Below are positions 57,161 through 64,000 of a stretch of 64,000 nucleotides of DNA, piece by piece. The notes under the pieces are model-generated. The model did no database searches and was not told where the DNA came from. It worked only from the letters and a program-made list of their open reading frames with translations. The stretch is from Pseudomonas sp. RIT409 (GTDB lineage Bacteria; Pseudomonadota; Gammaproteobacteria; Pseudomonadales; Pseudomonadaceae), in assembly GCF_003052515.2 (NCBI RefSeq), contig NZ_QARE02000001.1:434001-498000 (forward strand), given 5' to 3'. The position numbers and the translations under genes were made by a program. The stretch's first letter is position 1, and each line of letters starts with the position of its first letter.

Positions 57161-57914
57161 AAGCATCGATATTCATGTCAGCGAAAATAGCATTTCCGGC
57201 ACTATCCTCACCCCAGGCGCGAAAATGCCGGGCATCCTCTTCGTCCATGGCTGGGGCGGCAGCCAGAAGCGCGACTTGGCTCGGGCCAAGAACATCACGG
57301 GGCTGGGGTGCGTGTGCTTGACGTTCGACCTGCGAGGGCATGAACGCACGCATGAAATGCGCTCGGTGGTGTCGAGGGAGCACAGCATGGAGGATCTGCT
57401 GGCCGCGTATGACCGGCTTGCCAGCCATCCGGCGGTGGACACCAGCGCCATCGCCGTGATTGGCAGCAGTTATGGCGGCTACCTGGCAACCATCCTGAGC
57501 GCGATGCGCCCGGTTCGCTGGCTGGCCCTGCGCGTGCCGGCGCTGTACTGGGACGCTGACTGGGACATGCCCAAGCAAGCGCTGGACCGCGACAAACTCG
57601 CCCACTACCGGCGCTCGGCGGTCACGGCCGCAGACAACCGCGCGCTGGCGGCATGCAAAGATTTCAAAGGCGATGTGCTGTTGGTCGAATCCGAACAGGA
57701 CGATTACGTACCCCATGCCACGCTCATGAGTTACCGCACGGCGTTCGACCTGGCCCATTCCCTGACGTATCGGCTGCTGGACGGTGCCGACCACGGGCTG
57801 AGCAGCGACACCAGCCAACTCGCCTACACCACCCTGCTCACGGACTGGATCAGCGAAATGGTGATCGGTTCTCGCCTGGTCGATTATCCACATCACGCGA
57901 CGTCGTACTCGTAG
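57144..57914 (+). CDS. Alpha/beta hydrolase overlapping the DUF3182 gene
   Basis: 256 residues. The oxyanion region HGWGGSQ, nucleophile elbow GSSYGGYLA (Ser near 113), acid in ESEQDDYVP and His in DGADHGLS form a complete catalytic triad. It resembles dienelactone-hydrolase or prolyl-peptidase-like esterases without a signal peptide. The ATG at 57144 lies within the DUF3182 gene, so it relies on translational coupling. Substrate unknown. Confidence 0.85.
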   Translation: MTVRSESIDIHVSENSISGTILTPGAKMPGILFVHGWGGSQKRDLARAKNITGLGCVCLTFDLRGHERTHEMRSVVSREHSMEDLLAAYDRLASHPAVDTSAIAVIGSSYGGYLATILSAMRPVRWLALRVPALYWDADWDMPKQALDRDKLAHYRRSAVTAADNRALAACKDFKGDVLLVESEQDDYVPHATLMSYRTAFDLAHSLTYRLLDGADHGLSSDTSQLAYTTLLTDWISEMVIGSRLVDYPHHATSYS

Positions 57915-57944
57915 CGCCCCGGCGGCCGGTCGAATGGAAGGCGG

Positions 57945-59168
57945 TCAGGGTTGACGGAACAAGTCTCCATCATTGGCCGATGCATCCACTCGACTGTCGA
58001 AGCCAGGTGTGAGGATGATCTTGCGGCAGTCTTCCTCTTTTCTGTCGAAGATTGCGTAGCCCTCCGCCGCCTCCTCCAATGACAGGCGATGGGTGATGAT
58101 CGCCTCAGGCGCCAGAGCGCCCTCTTCGATGAGCGTCAGCAGTTGAGGCAGATACCGATGCACGTGGGTCTGGCCCATTTTGAACGTCAGGCCCTTGTCG
58201 AACGCGTCTCCGAAAAGGAACCCGTGGATGAACCCCGAATAGACGCCCGGCACGCTGACGGTCCCGCCCCGCCGAACCGCCGCGATGCACTGACGCAGCG
58301 CCTTGCCGCTGCTGCCTTCCAGCTTCAACGTGGCGAGAATGGTTTCAGTGGTGCTGCCCTTGGCTTCGAAGCCCACCGCGTCGATCACCGCATCGACTCC
58401 GCGCATGCCTAGCGTCTGGCGCACAATCGTGTCGGCGGGGTCATCATCCTGATCGAAGTTGATAGGGATCGCACCGTAGGTGAACTGCGCGTAAGCGAGC
58501 CTGTAGGCATGGTGATCGACCATGAAGAGGGTTTCTGCGCCGAGCATTTTCGCGCATGCCGCACTGAGCAAACCCACAGGCCCAGCGCCGTAGATCGCGA
58601 CACTCGATCCCTTGGTCACCCCCGCGTTCAGTACCGCCTGCCAGGCAGTGGGCAGGATGTCCGATAGAAACAGGACCTTCTCGTCGGCCAACGTGCCCGG
58701 GACTTTGAACGGGCCGACATTGCCTTTGGGCACACGCACGTACTCCGCCTGACCGCCCGGAACGCCACCGTACAGGTGGCTGTAACCGAACAGTGCGGCA
58801 CCCGGCGGGATGGATTTCTTGTTCAGAATCGCTCCGCGCCCGGTGTTGGTCGTCTCGCACGCGGCGTACGCCTGCATCTCACAAAAGAAACAACTGCCGC
58901 AAGCAATCACGAAGGGAATGACGACCCGATCCCCTGGCTTGACGGCCGTCACTTGCGGCCCGACCTCTTCGACGATGCCCATGAACTCGTGGCCAAAGAT
59001 GTCCCCGTGCTCGGTCGCAGGGATCTTGCCGCGGTACAGGTGCAGGTCGGATCCGCAGATTGCCGTCGCCGTCACCCTCAGAAGAACATCATCAGGGGCT
59101 TGGATGATCGGATCCGGGACCGTTTCCACCCGCACATCGTGAGCGCCGTGGTACGTCAATGCACGCAT
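57945..59168 (-). CDS. Zinc-dependent alcohol dehydrogenase (formaldehyde dehydrogenase-like)
   Basis: 407 residues, medium-chain dehydrogenase. The catalytic zinc site is Cys38 ([11 protein letters not shown]), His/Glu in FGHEFMG, and the structural zinc site is a C-x2-C-x2-C-x7-C cluster ([15 protein letters not shown]). The cofactor motif is [10 protein letters not shown] near residue 190. Length and insertions fit the subgroup near glutathione-independent formaldehyde dehydrogenases, but the alcohol is unknown. The ATG at 59168 has AAGGAGA ahead; a longer frame to 59276 is unsupported. It converges with the hydrolase gene. Confidence 0.9.
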   Translation of the reverse strand: MRALTYHGAHDVRVETVPDPIIQAPDDVLLRVTATAICGSDLHLYRGKIPATEHGDIFGHEFMGIVEEVGPQVTAVKPGDRVVIPFVIACGSCFFCEMQAYAACETTNTGRGAILNKKSIPPGAALFGYSHLYGGVPGGQAEYVRVPKGNVGPFKVPGTLADEKVLFLSDILPTAWQAVLNAGVTKGSSVAIYGAGPVGLLSAACAKMLGAETLFMVDHHAYRLAYAQFTYGAIPINFDQDDDPADTIVRQTLGMRGVDAVIDAVGFEAKGSTTETILATLKLEGSSGKALRQCIAAVRRGGTVSVPGVYSGFIHGFLFGDAFDKGLTFKMGQTHVHRYLPQLLTLIEEGALAPEAIITHRLSLEEAAEGYAIFDRKEEDCRKIILTPGFDSRVDASANDGDLFRQP

Positions 59169-59374
59169 GATCTTCTCCTTGGCCTGCGGACCAGAGCACT
59201 TCTGAAGGCATGCCATAAGGATAGGCGTGCGCAGAGCGAAGTTCAGACCACCGAACCGCAGGTGACCAACGGGCAACCGCAGGACTCGCTCTGCGTCAGG
59301 CCCGACGCGCCGTCAAGCCGTGCCCGTGAGCGATCATCCCTGAGCCTGCGGAACCGCGGTCACCGGGGTCGGAT

Positions 59375-60928
59375 TCAGGTAATTGGCGCAGGGTTGAACA
59401 GGGTAATGTCGTTGTGCAGACGGTAGTGTTCGGTCCAAGTCTTCTTTCTGCCGCTGGCGACATCGAGGTAGAAATGAAACAGCTCCCAGCCCAGGTCCTC
59501 GATGCTCGCGCGCCCTGTCGCAATACGCCCGGCATCGATGTCGATGAGGTCCGGCCAGCGATGCGCCAGCTCAGTCCGCGTGGAGACCTTGACCACCGGT
59601 GACATGGCCAGGCCGTACGGCGTACCGCGGCCTGTCGTGAACACATGCAGGTTCATCCCTGCCGCCAATTGCAAGGTGCCACAAACGAAGTCACTGGCTG
59701 GGGTCGCGCAGAAGATAAGGCCCTTGCGGCTCACCCGCTCGCCGGGGCCGAGCACGCCATTGATTGCGCTGTTGCCGGACTTGACGATCGAGCCGAGCGA
59801 CTTTTCGACGATGTTCGACAAGCCGCCCTTCTTGTTACCCGGCGTGGTATTGGCGCTGCGATCCGCCTCCCCTCTGGCCAGATAGCGGTCGTACCAATCC
59901 ATCTCGCGCACCAGTTCCTCGGCCACCTGAGGGGTTTCGGCACGGGAGGTCAGCAGGTAAATCGCGTCGCGCACTTCGGTCACTTCGGAGAACATTACCG
60001 TGGCGCCCGCGCGCAACAGCAAGTCGGAAGCGTAGCCCAGGGCCGGGTTGGCAGTGATGCCGGAGAAGGCATCGCTGCCTCCGCACTGCATGCCCAGAAT
60101 CAACTCGGAAGCCGGTACCGTTTCCCGGCGGCGTTGATCGAGTTTGCGCAAGCGCACTTCGGCCAGCTCCATGATCTGCTCGATCATTTCGTTGAAGCCG
60201 TGTTTCGAATCCTGCAGGCGGTACATCCATTGTTCGCTGAGGTCGACCGATGGGTCGTTCGCGTGCATCACCTGCTCGGCCTGCAACTTCTCGCACCCCA
60301 AACCGATCACCAGGGCTTCGCCGCCCAAATTCGGGTTGCGTGCCAGATTGCGCACCGTACGGATGGGGATATAGGCATCTTTGGCGGTGATGGCCACGCC
60401 GCAGCCGTACGTGTGAGTGATGGCCACCACATCATCGACGTTCGGGTAGTTGGGCAGCAATTCTTCGCGAATGCGCTTGACGGCAAAATCCAGAACACCG
60501 GTCACGCACTGCACCGTCGTGGTGATGCCCAGGATATTGCGCGTGCCCACCGTACCGTCGGCATTGCGGTACCCCTCGAAGGTGTAGCCCTCCAATGGCT
60601 CCCCCGGGCCCGGTACGTCGGTGGACAGCGGCAAGCTGTCCAACGGTGGCGCGCTGGGCATGCGCAGTTGGTCTTCCTTGACCCAACTGCCCTGCGGAAT
60701 CGGCTGCAAGGCGTAGCCGATGGTTTGTCCATAACGGATCACCGCGCCACCCTCGGGAATGTCCACGGTATTGACCTTGTGGCTCTGGGGCACATTGTCC
60801 CGGGTCACGAGGCCATTATCGAAAGACGTCCCCGCCGGTACACCTTGGTCGTTGACCACGACGACCACGTTGTCGCGTTCATGCAGGCGAATGTAACGCG
60901 GCGAATCGGCATGTTGAATCAGGTTCAT
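59375..60928 (-). CDS. garD: Galactarate dehydratase
   Basis: 517 residues, UxaA/GarD family. It removes water from D-galactarate to give 5-keto-4-deoxyglucarate. The N-terminal SAF domain (residues 10-90) is followed by the iron-dependent catalytic part with [27 protein letters not shown] and [10 protein letters not shown]. The ATG at 60928 is preferred to a GTG three bases earlier because AGGAAAC is better placed. It follows gudP by 12 bases, so the two are one operon. Confidence 0.93.
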   Translation of the reverse strand: MNLIQHADSPRYIRLHERDNVVVVVNDQGVPAGTSFDNGLVTRDNVPQSHKVNTVDIPEGGAVIRYGQTIGYALQPIPQGSWVKEDQLRMPSAPPLDSLPLSTDVPGPGEPLEGYTFEGYRNADGTVGTRNILGITTTVQCVTGVLDFAVKRIREELLPNYPNVDDVVAITHTYGCGVAITAKDAYIPIRTVRNLARNPNLGGEALVIGLGCEKLQAEQVMHANDPSVDLSEQWMYRLQDSKHGFNEMIEQIMELAEVRLRKLDQRRRETVPASELILGMQCGGSDAFSGITANPALGYASDLLLRAGATVMFSEVTEVRDAIYLLTSRAETPQVAEELVREMDWYDRYLARGEADRSANTTPGNKKGGLSNIVEKSLGSIVKSGNSAINGVLGPGERVSRKGLIFCATPASDFVCGTLQLAAGMNLHVFTTGRGTPYGLAMSPVVKVSTRTELAHRWPDLIDIDAGRIATGRASIEDLGWELFHFYLDVASGRKKTWTEHYRLHNDITLFNPAPIT

Positions 60929-60940
60929 CACAGCGTTTCC

Positions 60941-62311
60941 TCAGGAGTTCGCTTGAGAGAGTTCATGGGCTTCGCTGGCCCGTGAGCCCCCGGGTGCCGG
61001 GGTATCTTTCAATTCCACACGTTTGATTTCACCGACGATGAAGATGTAGCTGATCACCGCGACCAGCGCGTTGGCGCCGACGAACACCAGCGCCCACTTA
61101 AACGAACCGGTTGAACTGATGATGTAGCCAATGACAATCGGCGTGGTGATCGAAGCGATATTCCCGAACATGTTGAACAAACCGCCGCTCAGCCCAGCGA
61201 TTTGCTTGGGCGACGCGTCAGACATGACAGCCCAGCCCAGCGCCCCTACGCCCTTGCCGAAGAACGCCAACGCCATGAAGCCCACGACCACCCATTCGAT
61301 GTCCACGTAGTTGCAGGTCACGATGGACGTCGAGAGCAGCAGGCCACCGATGATTGGCGCCTTGCGGGAGAAGGTCAGCGAGTTGCCGCGGCGCAACAGC
61401 CAGTCGGAGATGATCCCGCCCAGCACGCCGCCGACGAAGCCACAGATGGCAGGCAGCGAGGCGATGAAACCGGCTTTGAGGATGGTCATCCCCCGTTCTT
61501 GCACCAGATACACCGGGAACCAGGTCAAAAAGAAGTACGTGATCCCGTTGATGCAGTATTGCGCCAGGTAAATGCCCAGCATCATGCGGTTGGTCAGCAG
61601 TTGGCGCACGTAATCCCATTTCGGGCCGCCGCTGCCTTTGCTCTTTTCGTTGTCCATGTCGACCATGCCGCCGTTTTGAGCGATGTGGTCGAGTTCGGCC
61701 CGGTTGATCATCGGGTGATTGCGCGGGCTGTGGATGATCTTCAGCCAGATCAGCGAGAACACGATGCCGACGCCGCCCATCACGATGAACACATGCTGCC
61801 AGCCGAAGGTGAAAACGATCCAACCCATGATCGGAGCAAACAGAACCGTCGCGAAATATTGCGCCGAATTGAAGATCGCCGACGCCGTGCCGCGTTCCGA
61901 CGTGGGAAACCAGGCCGCCACGATGCGCGCGTTTCCGGGGAACGACGGCGCTTCGGCCAGCCCGACGAGAAACCGCAACATGAACAGCGCCACGATGGCC
62001 GTGGAGAGGCCGAATTCACCGACATAGCCTTGCAGCACGGTGAACAGCGACCAGGTGAAAATGCTCAGTGCGTAGACTTTCTTCGAACCGAAGCGGTCCA
62101 GCAACCAGCCGCCGGGAATCTGGCCGGCGACATACGCCCAACCAAAGGCGGAGAAGATATATCCGAGGGTAACGGCATCGATGCCGAGGCTTTTTTGCAG
62201 ACTGGAACCGGCGATGGCGATGGTGGCACGGTCGGCGTAGTTGATTGTGGTCACGAGAAACAGCATGAGCAAAATCAAATAGCGGACGTGCGTCGGCCTG
62301 GTTTTTTGCAT
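60941..62311 (-). CDS. gudP: D-glucarate/galactarate MFS transporter
   Basis: 456 residues with twelve membrane helices, close in sequence to E. coli GudP throughout (DRATIAIAGSSL, AYVAGQIPGGWLLDRFG, LRFLVGLAEAPSFPGN, NSAQYFATVLFAPIMGW). It imports aldarates with protons. GGGAG seven bases before ATG 62311 favours that start over ATG 62329, which has only an A-rich leader. That leader, AAAAATAA at 62329-62336, fits the Crc/Hfq AAnAAnAA pattern. Confidence 0.93.
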   Translation of the reverse strand: MQKTRPTHVRYLILLMLFLVTTINYADRATIAIAGSSLQKSLGIDAVTLGYIFSAFGWAYVAGQIPGGWLLDRFGSKKVYALSIFTWSLFTVLQGYVGEFGLSTAIVALFMLRFLVGLAEAPSFPGNARIVAAWFPTSERGTASAIFNSAQYFATVLFAPIMGWIVFTFGWQHVFIVMGGVGIVFSLIWLKIIHSPRNHPMINRAELDHIAQNGGMVDMDNEKSKGSGGPKWDYVRQLLTNRMMLGIYLAQYCINGITYFFLTWFPVYLVQERGMTILKAGFIASLPAICGFVGGVLGGIISDWLLRRGNSLTFSRKAPIIGGLLLSTSIVTCNYVDIEWVVVGFMALAFFGKGVGALGWAVMSDASPKQIAGLSGGLFNMFGNIASITTPIVIGYIISSTGSFKWALVFVGANALVAVISYIFIVGEIKRVELKDTPAPGGSRASEAHELSQANS

Positions 62312-62487
62312 GTTCGAACTCCCACTCATTATTTTTTTACGCGGGTTAAACGATTTTCAGGTGTGTGTGCTGCTCGCCTCTGCCTTCACTCAGACGCGTT
62401 GGAAATCGGTGGAGCGAGGGCACGACGTGTCAGCGCAAGGGAGCCTGGGACGGCGCCGTCCGGATGTTGAAAGAAAGCCCCGATGGC

Positions 62488-62514
62488 AAAAAACCGCTGA
62501 TCACTCAGCGGTTT
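62488..62514 (-). terminator. Rho-independent terminator between kdgD and gudP
   Basis: A perfect 10-bp stem (AAACCGCTGA, TCAC loop, TCAGCGGTTT) follows the kdgD stop by 14 bases. In the minus direction the stem runs straight into TTTTTT. It should uncouple much of kdgD transcription from gudP-garD. Confidence 0.85.
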
Positions 62515-62528
62515 GCGGGACGTCACGG

Positions 62529-63440
62529 TCATTGCCGGCCTTGTTTGTCCATAAGCGCAGCGAGCATTTCGAACTCTTCGGACGTGAGGTCAGTGAGCGG
62601 CGCGCGGACCGGACCGGCGTCGTAGCCGGCAATTTTCGCTCCGGCTTTGACGATGCTCACAGCGTACCCGGCTTTGCGATTGCGGATGTCGAGGTAAGGC
62701 AGGAAGAAATCGTCGATCAGCTTGCCTACGGTGGCGTGATCGTCTTTGGCAATCGCGTGGTAGAAATCCATGGCCAGCTTCGGCACGAAGTTGAACACCG
62801 CCGAAGAATAGACAGGCACGCCCAGTGCCTTGTAGGCGGCAGCGTAGACTTCCGCAGTCGGCAGCCCACCCAGGTAGGAGAAACGGTCACCCAGGCGGCG
62901 GCGGATCGACACCATCAGTTCGATATCGCCCAGGCCGTCCTTGTAGCCGATCAGGTTCGGGCAGCGCTCAGCCAGTTGCTCGAGCAGAACCGGGGTCAGA
63001 CGGCAGACGTTGCGGTTGTAGACCACCACGCCGATCTTGACCGATTTGCAAACCGCTTCCACATGCGCCGCCACGCCGTCCTGGCTCGCCTCAGTCAGGT
63101 AATGAGGCAACAACAACAGGCCTTTGGCGCCCAGCCTTTCAGCTTCCTGAGCTTGTTGAATGGCCTGGCGGGTAGGCCCGCCCACGCCAGCCAGAATCGG
63201 CACGCTCTTCTCACAGGTGTCGACGGCCGTCTTGATGATTTCGGAATATTCGCTGCCAGACAGGGAAAAATACTCACCCGTGCCGCCCGCAGCGAACAGC
63301 GCCGAGGCGCCATAGGGGGCCAGCCACTCCAGGCGCTTGATGTACCCGGCACGATGGAAATCGCCCTGCGCATTGAAATCGGTGACCGGGAAGGACAGCA
63401 GACCGTGGGAGAGGATGGACTTCAGTTCTTGTGGATTCAT
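62529..63440 (-). CDS. kdgD: 5-Dehydro-4-deoxyglucarate dehydratase
   Basis: 303 residues, DHDPS/NAL aldolase superfamily. It converts 5-keto-4-deoxyglucarate to 2,5-dioxopentanoate plus CO2 and water. The Schiff-base Lys167 (GYKDGLGD) and catalytic Tyr141 (VVYNRN) are present, along with the substrate loop GGTGEY. The ATG at 63440 has AGGGTG about nine bases ahead; the frame extends back to 63515 without support. It feeds on the product of GarD. The next enzyme, 2,5-dioxopentanoate dehydrogenase, is not in the window. Confidence 0.95.
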   Translation of the reverse strand: MNPQELKSILSHGLLSFPVTDFNAQGDFHRAGYIKRLEWLAPYGASALFAAGGTGEYFSLSGSEYSEIIKTAVDTCEKSVPILAGVGGPTRQAIQQAQEAERLGAKGLLLLPHYLTEASQDGVAAHVEAVCKSVKIGVVVYNRNVCRLTPVLLEQLAERCPNLIGYKDGLGDIELMVSIRRRLGDRFSYLGGLPTAEVYAAAYKALGVPVYSSAVFNFVPKLAMDFYHAIAKDDHATVGKLIDDFFLPYLDIRNRKAGYAVSIVKAGAKIAGYDAGPVRAPLTDLTSEEFEMLAALMDKQGRQ

Positions 63441-63507
63441 TATTCGAACACCCTGGGGAGCCAATTGTGTGAAAAGCGCACCAGCCATAGGCCGATGTCG
63501 TAGGTCA

Positions 63508-63516
63508 TCGTACAAC
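63508..63516. promoter_or_regulatory. Candidate operator copy 1 (TCGTACAAC) upstream of kdgD
   Basis: TAGGTCATCGTACAACTAGG contains the 9-mer found again at 63828. It lies 68 bases upstream of the kdgD start, a fitting place for control of its promoter. The regulator is not in the window. Confidence 0.35.
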
Positions 63517-63722
63517 TAGGAATGACATCACTCAATACGGCGAGCGAATTTTTTATGTGACAAGGAGATGAGTGGTGATAGAGCCGGGAAACGGGCGCGA
63601 GCGTCTGTGATTCTCGTAGCAGTCGAATGGTCGGCGGTGGCGTCATTTAGAAGCTGCCGTCGGCCAGCGGAACGCCGCCCGGCCATGCATGGGATGCTAC
63701 GTTTGAGACACACGATAAACCT

Positions 63723-63752
63723 TGTAGGAGCCGACTTGCCGCCCCCTACAGA
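63723..63752. repeat. Decayed Pseudomonas intergenic repeat
   Basis: TGTAGGAGCCGACTTGCCGC followed by CCCCTACAG keeps both ends of a REP-like unit with most of the middle missing. Confidence 0.5.
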
Positions 63753-63824
63753 AACATGTGATCGGCACTTACGAGTGCTCAATTCATAGAAAAGGTCGAT
63801 TCGATGTCACCCGAATGGGTAATT

Positions 63825-63838
63825 AGGTCGTACAACCT
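63825..63838. promoter_or_regulatory. Candidate operator copy 2 (near-palindrome)
   Basis: AGGTCGTACAACCT is a 14-bp palindrome with one mismatched pair, centred on GTAC. It shares TCGTACAAC with the copy at 63508, 320 bases away. The form resembles operators of FadR/GntR-type regulators that often control sugar-acid genes. Inference only. Confidence 0.4.
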
Positions 63839-64000
63839 CAAGCCCGACGCGATTCCGCCTTTTCATCGGCTGACGCAGCCAGTCACGGTCGTTGGTCAAC
63901 TGGCGACACAGCCCCAAATAGGCCTTCGCACGTCGCGTCCTTACATCTCAGAACTTTCTGTCAGACCACACCGTCGCGGCTGTAGGACCGTTCTGAAAAT

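Larger units (their letters stand above)
63441..64000. other. Gene-free right end upstream of kdgD
   Basis: 560 bases with no gene I can support. They hold the kdgD promoter region, two copies of the 9-mer TCGTACAAC (63508 and 63828), and a decayed repeat (63723-63752). An open frame begins at ATG 63804 and runs to the window edge, but it has no recognisable product and an Arg/Pro-rich composition more like non-coding DNA. Confidence 0.5.

Noticed and set aside
59645..60985. Long plus-strand open frame opposite garD
   Set aside because: Antisense shadow of GarD with His/Arg/Gln-rich, featureless translation.
63804..64000. Open frame running off the right edge
   Set aside because: No ribosome-binding site stands out beyond AAAGG ten bases away, the translation matches nothing known, and it overlaps a candidate operator.

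Overview
The window is a stretch of Gammaproteobacterial chromosome of about 60% GC, almost certainly from a Pseudomonas of the fluorescens/syringae type. The evidence is gene order and repeats: the fagA-fumC-orfX-sodA operon, fruBKA divergent from fruR, the mreBCD-maf-rng-yhdP-nit-tldD cluster beside gatCAB, pmbA next to darP, and GTAGGAGCGCGCTTGCCCGCGA-type REP pairs. Species cannot be fixed from the sequence alone. I see no rRNA, tRNA, CRISPR array, integrase or transposase.

Layout. 1-5900: respiration and redox genes (cyoB, which runs off the left edge, cyoA, dsbB, and flavohaemoglobin hmp), then a CheV-type chemotaxis coupling protein. The hmp promoter region has a sigma54/NorR-like architecture. 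5900-7800: a GNAT acetyltransferase, a small secreted protein and a GlxA-type AraC regulator. 7780-14305: a chaperone-usher fimbrial operon on the minus strand (pilin, chaperone, usher, second chaperone, adhesin), with a small separately terminated pilin-like gene behind it. 14577-20940: an RND efflux operon (adaptor, pump, response regulator, sensor kinase) with a CusR-like box at its promoter. 21016-25377: phnA/yjdM, a ZIP metal transporter, and the iron-repressed fagA-fumC-orfX-sodA operon behind a Fur-box promoter. 25478-29044: pmbA(tldE), darP and tldD. 29047-39163: a minus-strand housekeeping block running mreB, mreC, mreD, maf, rng, yhdP, nitrilase, tldD. 39385-42596: gatCAB. 42742-47066: an RlpA-like lipoprotein, a cation antiporter, an AEC carrier and a Tat-exported PhoD phosphatase. 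47174-54002: the fructose PTS operon fruBKA and its repressor gene fruR. 54006-59168: TatD, a small membrane protein, a basic SAP/Rho-N-like protein, a DUF3182 protein overlapping an alpha/beta hydrolase, and a zinc alcohol dehydrogenase. 59375-63440: galactarate/glucarate catabolism (garD, gudP, kdgD).

How the genes work together. FruB, FruK and FruA import and phosphorylate fructose to fructose-1,6-bisphosphate. GudP imports aldarates, GarD dehydrates galactarate to 5-keto-4-deoxyglucarate, and KdgD converts that to 2,5-dioxopentanoate. TldD and TldE (PmbA) form one heteromeric protease, with darP between their genes. MreBCD set rod shape.

Most notable observations: mreC has no ATG/GTG/TTG at its homologous start and appears to use ATT behind a perfect Shine-Dalgarno. 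The hmp promoter carries three evenly placed GT-N7-AC enhancers, an IHF-like site and a -24/-12 promoter, but no NorR/FhpR gene is adjacent. Other points are a 17-bp overlapped DUF3182/hydrolase pair of unknown role, a twin 18-bp repeat beside hmp, and a terminator inside the aldarate cluster.
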